From NCBI GenBank assembly GCA_036388895.1, contig DASVQY010000030.1, positions 22,229-86,228 on the forward strand: DNA of 64,000 nucleotides, written 5' to 3'. The position numbers and the translations under genes were made by a program. Positions 1-8,597 of the stretch are shown piece by piece; position 1 is the stretch's first letter, and every line of letters begins with the position of its first letter. This stretch comes from SXVE01 sp036388895 (GTDB taxonomy: Bacteria; Acidobacteriota; Blastocatellia; Pyrinomonadales; Pyrinomonadaceae). The notes below the pieces were generated by a model. It searched no databases. It was not told the DNA's origin and worked only from the letters and a program-made list of their open reading frames with translations.

Positions 1-220
1 GCACCTGGCTATTGCCGCCAAAACGCCGACCGTCGGAATTTTCGGTCCGACCGAGTGGTGGCGTAACGGAAGTCCGAATCCGCAGGACATTTGTGTTGAA
101 CGAATTGACATCGCGTGCCGCACGAATTGTCATCGAAGAACGTGTGCGAACTGGATTTGTATGGACATTTCGCCGGAAACGATTTTCAAAGCGGTGCAAA
201 AAAGACTCGGAAAACCGTGA
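1..220 (+). CDS. Glycosyltransferase family 9 (heptosyltransferase-like), C-terminal end only
   Basis: The frame from base 2 to the TGA at 218-220 encodes the last 72 residues of a protein whose start lies before the window. It begins HLAIAAKTPTVGIFGPTEW, which matches the nucleotide-sugar binding end of family 9 glycosyltransferases (ADP-heptose:LPS heptosyltransferase type): a small-residue stretch, then 'GIFGPT', where the donor sugar nucleotide is held. The tail is rich in Cys and Arg (CRTNCHRRTC), a common feature of family members with the 'C..C....C' end. The likely role is adding sugars to lipopolysaccharide or another surface glycan at the inner face of the cytoplasmic membrane. The exact sugar cannot be told from this fragment. 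Confidence 0.75.
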   Translation, partial: HLAIAAKTPTVGIFGPTEWWRNGSPNPQDICVERIDIACRTNCHRRTCANWICMDISPETIFKAVQKRLGKP

Positions 221-448
221 AATTAAAACTTTGAATAAAATTTGAATAAAAAAGGAATGTAAGAAAAAGTTAATAGTCCGACTCTTATAATGAAACAGCA
301 AAAAATTCACTAAAAATAATATTTAGTTAACTGAAAAATAATCTTTTCGGTTATACTTAGGCACCGCCGAAAATAATAAAGATTTGTGGTTTCCTGGTAT
401 TTATTGTATGCGGCGATTACGGTTTTCAAGCACTTAAATCCAAAACTT

Positions 449-1255
449 ATGAGCAAAAAAATATTAAAGTTTTCAAGACTCTTTGTCTTTTTTTCAATTT
501 TTCTCTCATTTTCGGTTTCGTTCTCTCTTGCTCAGTCAGCCAAAAATAAACCTTTTAGCGTTGGCGAAACTCTCACCTACGAAGGCAAATTCAGCAAAAT
601 CATTAAAGGCATCTCGGTTGCGGATTTAACTTTTTCAGTCGCCGCCGCCGATAATAAAAACAATTATTTGATAAACGCCGAAGCTAAATCGAAAGGTTCT
701 CTGCTGAAACTTTTCCGGTACAGTTTTTTGCAGCGCGTAAATTCGACGATTGATGCCGAAAATTTTCGCGTTTTGAAGACCGTCAAACACGACGAACAGG
801 AAAAACGCGTGCGCGATTCCGAAGCGGTTTTCAATTATCGAGACAACCGCGTGACATACGTCGAAACCGATCCGAACGACCCGATGCGCCCGCCGCGCCG
901 CATCGCTTCGGAAATAAATGAAAAAATGCAGGATATGGTTTCCGGCATTTACACCCTGCGGCTTCTGCCGTTAGCGGTCGGCAAAAGTTTTGAAATACCG
1001 ATCAGCGATTCGGGCTTGGTGTATAAAATTCCTGTCCGCGTCACCGAACGCGAACAGCAAAAAACGATTCTCGGCAAAATCTGGTGTTTTCGCGTCGAAC
1101 CGGAAGTTTTCGGCACAAATCGTTTAATCGAAAAAGAGGGAAGTTTGATTATCTGGATTACCGATGATGCGCGCCGTCTGCCCGTCCGCGCGCAAATCAA
1201 CAGCGACATCGGACGCGTCGAAGTCAAACTCAAAAGCGCCGCCGGATTGATGTAA
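449..1255 (+). CDS. DUF3108 domain secreted protein
   Basis: This 268-residue protein starts with a clear signal peptide (MSKKILKF, a hydrophobic stretch, then a cleavage-like 'SLAQS'). The mature part has the DUF3108 pattern: 'FSVGETLTYEGKF' near the start, then beta-rich segments, 'LLKLFRYSF' and a late 'TDDARRLPVRAQI'. DUF3108 proteins are exported beta-barrel-like proteins of unknown function, often compared with lipoprotein carriers. An upstream GTG at 386 is in frame, but it would add 21 residues before the signal peptide, so the ATG at 449 is preferred. A hairpin with a T-run follows at 1286-1318. The family call is by motif recall. Confidence 0.75.
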   Translation: MSKKILKFSRLFVFFSIFLSFSVSFSLAQSAKNKPFSVGETLTYEGKFSKIIKGISVADLTFSVAAADNKNNYLINAEAKSKGSLLKLFRYSFLQRVNSTIDAENFRVLKTVKHDEQEKRVRDSEAVFNYRDNRVTYVETDPNDPMRPPRRIASEINEKMQDMVSGIYTLRLLPLAVGKSFEIPISDSGLVYKIPVRVTEREQQKTILGKIWCFRVEPEVFGTNRLIEKEGSLIIWITDDARRLPVRAQINSDIGRVEVKLKSAAGLM

Positions 1256-1285
1256 ACAGTGAGAAAATCAGTAATGAAGATAAGT

Positions 1286-1318
1286 AAGGTGAGAATAAAG
1301 ATAAATTCTCGCCTTTTT
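1286..1318 (+). terminator. Rho-independent terminator after the DUF3108 gene
   Basis: The arm GGTGAGAAT (1288-1296) pairs with ATTCTCGCC (1305-1313) with one G-U pair, and TTTTT follows directly. It lies 33 bases after the DUF3108 stop codon. Confidence 0.75.
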
Positions 1319-1409
1319 CTTTTCATTGCTTATATGTGTTTTTTCAGACTTGTCAGTTTTATAAAAAAAACGGATAATTTTTGTTTTATTATAACTTTCA
1401 GATAATTTT

Positions 1410-2528
1410 ATGAGCATTGATGATACGGAAAACACGCTGAATAATAACGAGTCGGAGCTGAATCAAGAAGAATTTGCGTCGGGAGATTTCGAGTTAGAAA
1501 CTTTATCTTCCGGTGATTTGATTAGAAAAGAATCATATATTCCGAACGAGGAAAGCAATTTTATTTCGGTTCTCGACGCAGACGCGACGATAACGACCGG
1601 ACTAGAGGCGCCCGAGCACGATGAAGAAAAAGATCCGATTTTCCTCGAACTCGCCGAGCCGAAACTGCCTGAACTCGAACGCGAAGATCGGGCGCGTTTG
1701 CAGATGCAGTCGCCGAATCGTTTGTTTTTTTACTGGTCAATGAGAAACAGTCCGTTTCAGGTTTTACGGAAGACTTTCGGCGACAATACGGGAAATTATC
1801 AATTGGTCGTCAAACTCGTCAATCAAACGCGCGACCGCGAAGAACTTTACCCGGTCGAAACAGAAGGGAATTGGTGGTTTAACGTAGATGCAGCATCGAG
1901 TTATCAAGCGGAAATCGGCTTTTACGCGCCGAATCGTCCGTTTATTCGGGTGATGTATTCAAATGCGGTCGAAACGCCGCGAAAAAATCCTTCGCCGCGA
2001 CAGGCGTCCGATGCTGATTGGGCGGTGACGGCGACCGAGTTTGCCGAAGTTCTCGACGTTTCCGGTTTCGAGCGCGATGCTTTTGAAGTGGCGCTCGCCG
2101 GCGATGATGAGCAAACGGCGGATAATGCGACGAACAAAGCTTTCAATCAGTTGATCGGAGAACAAAAGGCTGATTCGGAATACGGTAATTCGGAAGAAAT
2201 TCGTTTCGCGCTGCTGGCTTTGGCGTCCGGCGTTTCGCTGTCTGATTTGCGCGGACATATCAGCGAGGCTCTTTTCAGTGTTTTGCAGGAGAATGCAGCA
2301 GATTTAAGCGCGGAAAAATCGCTCGCCGCGCTCCAGGAAAATTTCGACGTTTTTGCCGATGAAATTGTCGAAGAAGAAAGCATCGGTTCGGCAGTTTACG
2401 GCGCGAGTCTGGTTAATTTTCCGAAAACAATTAAAAAACGCGTCGTGCCGAAAACCCTATTGCCGAAATACGCGCCGAAACTTTTATCGAAACTTTCGCC
2501 GATCAGTTCCCTGAAAGTTAACGGATAG
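1410..2528 (+). CDS. DUF4912 domain protein, next to a glycogen-branching enzyme
   Basis: 372 residues. The first 85 are acidic and look disordered. Residues about 88-185 carry the DUF4912 pattern: 'ALQMQSPNRLFFYW'-like text followed by 'PFQVLRKTFG', 'LVVKLVN' and an aromatic 'GNWWFNVDAASSYQAEIGFY' stretch. The rest is an acidic linker and a basic tail ending 'KLSPISSLKVNG'. DUF4912 proteins are often coded next to GH57 branching enzymes, as here, and the fold suggests a carbohydrate-binding or scaffold role. That role is inference; no enzyme motif is visible. The GH57 gene begins 104 bases downstream, across a long palindrome whose left arm touches this stop codon. Confidence 0.75.
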   Translation: MSIDDTENTLNNNESELNQEEFASGDFELETLSSGDLIRKESYIPNEESNFISVLDADATITTGLEAPEHDEEKDPIFLELAEPKLPELEREDRARLQMQSPNRLFFYWSMRNSPFQVLRKTFGDNTGNYQLVVKLVNQTRDREELYPVETEGNWWFNVDAASSYQAEIGFYAPNRPFIRVMYSNAVETPRKNPSPRQASDADWAVTATEFAEVLDVSGFERDAFEVALAGDDEQTADNATNKAFNQLIGEQKADSEYGNSEEIRFALLALASGVSLSDLRGHISEALFSVLQENAADLSAEKSLAALQENFDVFADEIVEEESIGSAVYGASLVNFPKTIKKRVVPKTLLPKYAPKLLSKLSPISSLKVNG

Positions 2529-2626
2529 TTTACAGCAAGTTGCAGGAAGTTAAAGATAGTTTTATTCTCTACATCACAAAACTATCTGTTAACTTTCTGC
2601 AAATTATCTGTAACTTGCTGTAAACT
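2527..2626. repeat. 100-bp nested palindrome between DUF4912 and GH57 genes
   Basis: The outer arms AGTTTACAGCAAGTT (2527-2541) and AACTTGCTGTAAACT (2612-2626) match over 15 bp. The inner arms AGATAGTTTT (2554-2563) and AAAACTATCT (2578-2587) match over 10 bp, leaving a 14-base loop. The right half also holds a near direct repeat (ATCTGTTAACTT and ATCTGTAACTT). There is no T-run, so it is not a standard terminator. It could stabilise the mRNA end or be a mobile repeat. Confidence 0.8.
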
Positions 2627-2632
2627 TAAATT

Positions 2633-4228
2633 ATGCCTGTCGGTTATTTCAGCTTAATCTTGCACGCGCATCTGCCGTTCGTTCGCCATCCCGAATATCC
2701 CGAGTTCTTAGAAGAAGATTGGCTGTATGAAGCGATAACCGAAGTTTACCTGCCGCTCATTTTTATCTTTCAAAATCTGCACGAAGCGGGCGCAAAACCT
2801 CGCCTGACGATGAACGTCTCGCCGCCGCTGTGCGAAATGCTCGCCGATAAACTGCTCGAAGAACGATACACGCGGCATCTCGAAAATCTTCTGGAACTGG
2901 CGAAAAAGGAATTCGACAGAGTTCAGCGAGAAGCACCGGAATTTTACGATGCGGCGCAGATGTATGTCAGTAATTTGAGCGCGGCGCTCGATTTATGGAA
3001 CGTTAAATACAAAAGAAATCTCATCAACGCTTTTCGGGAATTGCAGAACGAAGGCGTTTTGGAAATTATTACTTGCGGCGCGACGCACGGATTTTTGCCT
3101 TTGATTTCCACGCACGAAGCGCGAAGGGCGCAGATTCAGGTTGCCGTTGCTAATTATAAAAAACATTTCGGCAGGCAGCCGCGAGGCATTTGGCTGCCGG
3201 AATGCGCTTACGAACACGGAATCGAAAATCTATTGAAGGAAGCGGGAATCGAATATTTCATCGGCGATTCGCACGCGATACTTTACGGTGACCCGCGACC
3301 GCGTTTCGGTGTTCACGCGCCGGTTTTGTGTCAGAACGGCGTAGCTGTTTTTGCACGCGACGTGGAAACTTCGCAGCAAGTTTGGAGCGCTGAAGTCGGT
3401 TATCCGGGCAACGCCGTTTATCGAGAATTTTATCGAGACATCGGTTGGGATTTGCCGCTTGATTATTTGAAACCGCATCTGCACAAAGACGGAAATCGCC
3501 GGCATCTCGGTTTGAAATATCACCGGATTACGGGAAAAACTACCGAACAGCAAAATAAACAGCCTTATTTACCGAATTGGGCGCGAGAGAAAGCCGCTGA
3601 GGACGCTTCGGATTTTATCGGCAAGCGCATCAAACAGGCGTATCAACTGCGCGAAACGTTCGGCGGTCATCCGCCGCTCGTGACATCGCCTTACGACGCG
3701 GAACTCTACGGTCACTGGTGGTTTGAAGGACCGCAATTTTTGGATTTTCTTTTCCGCAAACTGCATTACGACCAAACGGAAATCGAAGCAATCACGCCCG
3801 GCGATTTTCTCGACGCGAAAATCCCGATTCAAATTCAGCAGCCGTCAGCGTCGAGCTGGGGCGAAAACGGTTATTACAAAGTTTGGCTCAACGAAAGAAA
3901 TTCCTGGATGTACCCGTATCAACACGCAGCCGAGCGGAAAATGACGGATTTCGCAAATCTTTACGAATATCCGAACGCGATTGAGTATCGCATCTTAAAT
4001 CAACTCGCCCGCGAACTTCTGCTCGCTCAATCTAGTGATTGGGCGTTTCAAATTTATCAAGGCACGACCGTACAATATTCATCCAGAAGATTTAAATCGC
4101 ACATTCACCGTTTTAATCTGCTGGCGAAAATGCTCGAAACGAACGAATTCAACGAACCACTTCTTGCCGAAATCGAAAACCGCGACAATATTTTTGCTGA
4201 GATTGATTACCGGATTTATCGAAGTTGA
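2633..4228 (+). CDS. GH57 1,4-alpha-glucan branching enzyme
   Basis: This 531-residue enzyme moves short glucan chains to make the alpha-1,6 branches of glycogen in the cytoplasm. The N-terminus 'GYFSLILHAHLPFVRHPE' is the first GH57 conserved region (HAHLPF). The nucleophile is expected at Glu190 in 'GIWLPECAYEHG' and the general acid at Asp355 in 'TSPYDAELYGHWW'. Both positions and the length fit the Thermus and Thermococcus GH57 branching enzymes. The last 100 residues form the DUF1957 C-terminal domain, including 'SSWGENGYYKVWLNERN'. The context (DUF4912 upstream) supports glycogen metabolism. No GlgA or GlgC is in the window. Confidence 0.9.
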   Translation: MPVGYFSLILHAHLPFVRHPEYPEFLEEDWLYEAITEVYLPLIFIFQNLHEAGAKPRLTMNVSPPLCEMLADKLLEERYTRHLENLLELAKKEFDRVQREAPEFYDAAQMYVSNLSAALDLWNVKYKRNLINAFRELQNEGVLEIITCGATHGFLPLISTHEARRAQIQVAVANYKKHFGRQPRGIWLPECAYEHGIENLLKEAGIEYFIGDSHAILYGDPRPRFGVHAPVLCQNGVAVFARDVETSQQVWSAEVGYPGNAVYREFYRDIGWDLPLDYLKPHLHKDGNRRHLGLKYHRITGKTTEQQNKQPYLPNWAREKAAEDASDFIGKRIKQAYQLRETFGGHPPLVTSPYDAELYGHWWFEGPQFLDFLFRKLHYDQTEIEAITPGDFLDAKIPIQIQQPSASSWGENGYYKVWLNERNSWMYPYQHAAERKMTDFANLYEYPNAIEYRILNQLARELLLAQSSDWAFQIYQGTTVQYSSRRFKSHIHRFNLLAKMLETNEFNEPLLAEIENRDNIFAEIDYRIYRS

Positions 4229-4233
4229 TTTGT

Positions 4234-4980
4234 ATGAAAATCCTTTTGATCTTACTCACATTTGTTTTAACGATTTGCTGCACTCGAAGTACTTCGATAA
4301 AAACGGACAATTCCTTGCAACCCGTTGTTGAAGTTTCTTCGGTTTCTAATCAAATAGCCGAAAATAATTCGTTTTCTGCCAATGAAAGTATTCAGATAAA
4401 CCGTGAGAAAATTTCTGCTTTTCCGACACCGGAAAAAATAAGTATGGAAGAATTTTGGAGGAAAGAAAATAAAAATCGTGTGAGTAAATTTGGGCTTTAC
4501 GATTTAGAAAGGCGACGGATTGCTGAAGAAGACATAGAAGTTAGAGTATGGCAAATTACTGATTTTTATATGGGAATTTACAAAGATTTAGGTGTCAAAG
4601 AAAGTGTTTTTATTCTTAAACGAACGAATGGAAATTGGTCTGCAAAAGTATTGAGAAATACGATTAATCAAAAATCAGGTGTTGAAAAACAAATAAAAAC
4701 AAATTTGGACGCACCGAAGTCAGGCTGGAAAAGTGTGTGGCAAAAGTTCATTGATAATGAACTTTTAACTTTTCCTGATTCTATAAGTAAAAAATCTATA
4801 CCAGATGCTGATGCGAGTATATGTATTATAGAAAGCAAGGTTGATGGAATTTTCAAAACTTATGAAAATGTCGGGAATAGTGAAATAAAAGAAATTCGTC
4901 ACACAGCGAAAATTCTTAACATTATCGCGGATGAGTTTAATCTGGAAGATTTTCAGTCAACAAAGAAATATGAAGAATAA
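4234..4980 (+). CDS. Putative lipoprotein, unknown function
   Basis: 248 residues beginning MKILLILLTFVLTICCTRS, a short lipoprotein-type signal ending in a Cys pair that fits a lipobox (LTIC or TICC). No family is recognised in the mature part, which is mixed charged sequence with the aromatic-rich segment 'ITDFYMGIYKDLGVKESVFILKR'. The start is the ATG at 4234, six bases after the GH57 stop; an upstream TTG at 4225 would overlap that stop. The gene is clearly more AT-rich, with more AAA and TTT codons, than the enzymes on either side, so recent acquisition or weak expression is possible. Confidence 0.6.
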   Translation: MKILLILLTFVLTICCTRSTSIKTDNSLQPVVEVSSVSNQIAENNSFSANESIQINREKISAFPTPEKISMEEFWRKENKNRVSKFGLYDLERRRIAEEDIEVRVWQITDFYMGIYKDLGVKESVFILKRTNGNWSAKVLRNTINQKSGVEKQIKTNLDAPKSGWKSVWQKFIDNELLTFPDSISKKSIPDADASICIIESKVDGIFKTYENVGNSEIKEIRHTAKILNIIADEFNLEDFQSTKKYEE

Positions 4981-5057
4981 TATTCTTCTCTCGTTTGCCT
5001 TAACATTTTTGTAAAGTTATCATTTCTCTTTCATTCTCGGAGGAAACTACAAACATA

Positions 5058-6374
5058 ATGGTTGAAAAAGGTGTAGAGATTGCGCCGGCAGACGGCAAAC
5101 TCGGAATTTTGCTCGTCGGACTCGGCGCGGTCAGCACGACATTTGTTGCCGGCGTGGAAGCGATTCGCAAGGGAACGGCGGAACCAATTGGTTCTTTGAC
5201 ACAGATGGGAACGATTCGCCTCGGAAAACGGACTGATAACCGCTGCCCGAAAATCAAAGATTTCGTGCCACTCGCCGATTTGAACGATATCGTCTTTGGC
5301 GCGTGGGATATTTTTTCCGATTCGGCATATGAAGCCGCGCTTCACGCTGGCGTTTTAGAGAAATCTCTGGTTGAGGATTTGCGCGAGCAGCTTGATTCTT
5401 TGAAACCGATGGCGGCGGTTTTTTCGCAGAATTATGTAAAGCGTCTGAACGGAACGAACGTCAAAGAAGGCAAGAACAAAATGCAGCTTGCCGAACAGAT
5501 TATCGAAGACATCGCTCGCTTTAAAGAAGAAAAGGGCTGCGATAGATTGGTGATCGTCTGGGCGGCTTCGACCGAAGTTTTTCTCGAACAATCAGCGGTT
5601 CATCAAACTTTAGAAGCGTTTGAAAAAGGTTTATACGATGATGACGCGGCAATCGCGCCTTCGATGATTTACGCTTACGCCGCGCTGAAATCAGGCGTTC
5701 CGTTCGCCAACGGCGCGCCGAATTTGTCGGTTGATATTCCTGCTTTAACCAAATTAGCCGAAGACAATAATGTGCCGATTTGCGGCAAAGATTTCAAAAC
5801 CGGGCAAACTTTGATGAAAACGATCATCGCGCCCGGTTTGAAATCAAGAATGCTCGGACTTGACGGCTGGTATTCGACGAATATTCTGGGAAACCGCGAC
5901 GGCGAAGTTTTAGACGATCCGGAAAGTTTCAAAACCAAGGAAGAATCGAAACTTTCCGTGCTCGAACACATTTTGCAGCCGGACGTTTACCCGGAGCTTT
6001 ATAAAGATTTTTCGCACGTCGTTCGCATCAATTATTACCCGCCGCGCGGCGACAACAAAGAAGGCTGGGACGCGATAGACATTTTCGGCTGGCTCGGCTA
6101 CAAAATGCAGATAAAAATTGATTTTATGTGCCGCGATTCGATTCTCGCCGCGCCGCTTTGTTTGGATTTGGCTTTATTTTTGGATTTAGCCAAACGCGCC
6201 GGGATGAAAGGCGTTCAGGAATGGCTTTCGTTTTATTTCAAAGCGCCGCAAACCGCGCCGGAACTTTACCCGGAACACGATATTTTTATTCAGTTGATGA
6301 AGCTGAAAAATACGCTTCGGCATCTGCGCGGCGAAGATTTAATTACGCATCTCGGTCTTGAATATTACGATTAA
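5058..6374 (+). CDS. Inositol-3-phosphate synthase, first copy
   Basis: 438 residues. The enzyme converts glucose 6-phosphate to 1D-myo-inositol 3-phosphate using bound NAD, the first step toward inositol lipids or solutes. The sequence shows the NAD-binding start 'GILLVGLGAVSTTFVAGVEA', the signature 'STNILGNRDGEVL', and the catalytic-region segments 'PPRGDNKEGWD' and 'KIDFMCRDSILAAPL'. A purine-rich GGAGG at 5039-5043 lies 14 bases before the ATG. A second copy lies at 56499-57692 on the other strand and is quite divergent (different termini and loop around 'LDDPESF'). No phosphatidylinositol synthase is in the window. Confidence 0.9.
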   Translation: MVEKGVEIAPADGKLGILLVGLGAVSTTFVAGVEAIRKGTAEPIGSLTQMGTIRLGKRTDNRCPKIKDFVPLADLNDIVFGAWDIFSDSAYEAALHAGVLEKSLVEDLREQLDSLKPMAAVFSQNYVKRLNGTNVKEGKNKMQLAEQIIEDIARFKEEKGCDRLVIVWAASTEVFLEQSAVHQTLEAFEKGLYDDDAAIAPSMIYAYAALKSGVPFANGAPNLSVDIPALTKLAEDNNVPICGKDFKTGQTLMKTIIAPGLKSRMLGLDGWYSTNILGNRDGEVLDDPESFKTKEESKLSVLEHILQPDVYPELYKDFSHVVRINYYPPRGDNKEGWDAIDIFGWLGYKMQIKIDFMCRDSILAAPLCLDLALFLDLAKRAGMKGVQEWLSFYFKAPQTAPELYPEHDIFIQLMKLKNTLRHLRGEDLITHLGLEYYD

Positions 6375-6674
6375 TTTTTTAGTGAAAATAGAGCGCATTT
6401 ATAAAACTTAAAGTTGTTCTTTAATTTTTCCTTGCAAAAATTGTTCAATTTGTGTTAAGAATAAGCAAAGCCGAAATACGCAATTCGGCTTTCAGAGTTC
6501 CTTTGGAAGGTCTTCCAAAATCCAAAGTCCAGCCAACGTAAAATCTTTTGAAATCATCAATATGACGAGCAGCTAGCTGTATATTTCAATACAGCGGAGG
6601 CGCTTTGAAAAACCGTCTTTTTGCAAGGCTCTACGGCGAAAAGCGTTCTTTCAAGCAGTAGGAGAGAAACGAGA
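6375..6674 (+). other. 300-base leader with four hairpins before the AAA+ ATPase gene
   Basis: No gene is visible here. Four inverted repeats are: AAAGCCGAA (6467-6475) with TTCGGCTTT (6484-6492), a possible weak terminator for the inositol gene; TTTGGAAG (6502-6509) with CTTCCAAA (6512-6519); GCTGTAT (6556-6562) with ATACAGC (6569-6575); and a nested pair CGCTTT (6601-6606) with AAAGCG (6640-6645) enclosing CCGT (6613-6616) with ACGG (6633-6636). The ribosome site AGGAG at 6660-6664 lies after the last stem. It may be a structured 5' leader. Confidence 0.5.
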
Positions 6675-7883
6675 ATGAAAAACGAAATGTCAAAAAAGAA
6701 AGAATCAAATGAAACAGTGGTTTTGCTTGACCCCGACAAGAAAAGCCCGCGAGCAAAAGAATTTGAAGACAAACTCTCGGCTCGGATTGTCGGACAGGAA
6801 CGCGCCGTCCGACGAATGAGCGGACTGTTCCAGATTTATCTGGCAGGAATGAATAACCCTTCACGCCCAATCGGAACGATGCTGTTTTTGGGTCCGACCG
6901 GTTCGGGAAAAACGCGCGTTGTCGAAGCCGCAGCCGAAGTTCTGTTCGGCGAACCTCATTCGGTCGTAAAAATTGACTGCGCCGAGTTTCAACATTCGCA
7001 CGAAATCGCCAAACTCATCGGTTCGCCTCCGGGATATCTCGGACACCGCGAAACCAGCCCGATGCTGACGCAGGAAAATCTCGACAAAGCTCACACCGAA
7101 GACACAAAACTTTCGTTTGTTTTGTTCGACGAGATTGAAAAGGCTTCGGATTCGCTGTGGCAATTGCTTTTGGGAATTTTGGATAAAGCGACGCTGACTT
7201 TAGGCGACAATCGGCGCGTTGATTTCTCCAAGACCATCGTTATAATGACTTCAAATTTGGGCGCGCGCGAGATGAGCGAGATGATTTCCGGCGGAATCGG
7301 CTTCGCTCCGACGAAAAGCGGAAAAACTCCCGACGACAACGAAATTGATACAAAAATTTATCGCACCGCGCTCGAAGCCGCAAAACGTAAATTCTCGCCG
7401 GAATTTATGAACCGTATTGACAAGGTTGTCGTCTTCAGAAGTCTGAAAGAACATCATTTGCGGCAAATTCTCGGCATCGAGCTTAAATCGGTTCAGGATC
7501 GTATTACCGACTCAGCCGGTACGAAGTTTATTTTTGAATGCACGGAAGAAGCGAAAGAATTTTTGTTGAAAGAAGGTATTGATCTCAAATACGGAGCGCG
7601 GCATCTGAAGCGTTCGATTGAGCGTTTCCTGGTTTATCCGCTTTCGAATCTTGTCGCGACGCAGCAAATCGAAACCGGCGATCTTGTCACAATCGGTTAC
7701 GACGAAAATCTCGATCAGCTGATTTTCACGAAACAATCGGGCGGAATGATCGTTAACGATCATGACGGGCAAATGCCCGATGAAGAACTCGACAGTAAAT
7801 CAGACGCGGTCGGACTGCCGCTGCCGCACGCGCAGACCGCACTCGGGATGAGTAAGTCGAAAGGCGAAAACAACGAAGTTTAA
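6675..7883 (+). CDS. ClpB/ClpA-like AAA+ ATPase with one ATPase module
   Basis: 402 residues from the ATG at 6675, chosen because AGGAG lies 10 bases upstream; an in-frame start at 6621 has none. The protein matches only the second ATPase module of ClpA/ClpB: Walker A 'GPTGSGKT' (about residues 73-80), Walker B 'FVLFDEIEKA' (about 149-158), the sensor region 'TSNLGAREM', an arginine finger in 'FMNRID', and the C-terminal D2-small region with 'LKYGARHLKRSIERF'. There is no N domain, no first AAA module and no IGF-type ClpP loop that I can see. It may be a stand-alone unfoldase or a partner of an unknown system. The end is acidic and disordered. A strong shared terminator follows. Confidence 0.8.
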   Translation: MKNEMSKKKESNETVVLLDPDKKSPRAKEFEDKLSARIVGQERAVRRMSGLFQIYLAGMNNPSRPIGTMLFLGPTGSGKTRVVEAAAEVLFGEPHSVVKIDCAEFQHSHEIAKLIGSPPGYLGHRETSPMLTQENLDKAHTEDTKLSFVLFDEIEKASDSLWQLLLGILDKATLTLGDNRRVDFSKTIVIMTSNLGAREMSEMISGGIGFAPTKSGKTPDDNEIDTKIYRTALEAAKRKFSPEFMNRIDKVVVFRSLKEHHLRQILGIELKSVQDRITDSAGTKFIFECTEEAKEFLLKEGIDLKYGARHLKRSIERFLVYPLSNLVATQQIETGDLVTIGYDENLDQLIFTKQSGGMIVNDHDGQMPDEELDSKSDAVGLPLPHAQTALGMSKSKGENNEV

Positions 7884-7910
7884 TCTAACTTCACAAACGA
7901 TATAAAAGCC

Positions 7911-7950
7911 TATAAAAGGGCGATGCTGTGGGTAAGCATCGCCCTTTTAT
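7911..7950. terminator. Bidirectional terminator between convergent genes
   Basis: A perfect 17-bp stem, TATAAAAGGGCGATGCT (7911-7927) with its complement at 7934-7950, has a 6-base loop and gives A/T-rich ends on both strands. It separates the AAA+ ATPase gene (+) from the HAD gene (-), whose stop overlaps the right arm. Confidence 0.9.
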
Positions 7951-8549
7951 ATTAAATTGCGTATCTTTAATTCTTCTTCAAATTGCTCGGCTGATATAAA
8001 CTGCATTGCATTAAGTCCGAATCTTTTTGCTCCTTCGACGTTTACCTGCAAATCATCAACAAAAAAACATTCTTCCGGCTTGCATCCGGCGATTTTTACA
8101 ACCGCCTGAAAAATTTCCGCTGACGGTTTAACGACATTTACTTTATGAGACAAAATAAAATCATCAATATAATCTAAAATCGGAAAATTTTCTTTTATAT
8201 AATCAAAATGCATCTCGTTTGTATCGGAAAGAACGAGAAGTTTATATTTTTCGGACAAACTTTTGATAATTCGTTCGGGTAATATCGGCTCCGGTACAAA
8301 TGTGCAATTCCACGCCTGAAAAAAATCTTCAAAACTCATACTTATATCGAGTTCACGAATAACGGCTTCATAAAATTCCGTCGTAGTTATTGCCCCGACA
8401 CTGTATTCTCGAACTACTTCGGATGAAATAGCCTTGCTAAAGATTTCATCCGGCGAGTACATGCAAAACTCTCCGAATCTTTGAACGATTTTGCCGTGAT
8501 CGAACGAAACGATTACGTTTCCCAAATCAAAAATAAAGGTTTTGATCAT
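7947..8549 (-). CDS. HAD phosphatase, YihX-like
   Basis: 200 residues of the haloacid dehalogenase superfamily. The motifs are all present: I 'FIFDLGNVIVSFD' with the nucleophile Asp8; II 'LLVLSDTNE'; III Lys in 'VNVVKPSAEIF'; IV 'CFFVDDLQVN'. The 'FDLGNV' form and the cap between motifs I and II are typical of the YihX group, whose E. coli member removes phosphate from glucose 1-phosphate. The substrate here is not provable. A second HAD gene lies upstream on the same strand 48 bases away, so the two are probably transcribed together. Confidence 0.8.
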   Translation of the reverse strand: MIKTFIFDLGNVIVSFDHGKIVQRFGEFCMYSPDEIFSKAISSEVVREYSVGAITTTEFYEAVIRELDISMSFEDFFQAWNCTFVPEPILPERIIKSLSEKYKLLVLSDTNEMHFDYIKENFPILDYIDDFILSHKVNVVKPSAEIFQAVVKIAGCKPEECFFVDDLQVNVEGAKRFGLNAMQFISAEQFEEELKIRNLI

Positions 8550-8597
8550 AAATGGTTTTAGGCGTTTTATTCCCGCGTCCCTATCGCTGAAAGATAC

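Noticed and set aside
12..245. A 77-codon plus-strand frame at the window start
   Set aside because: It is a shifted frame over the glycosyltransferase end, which reads clean family text from base 2 to 220.
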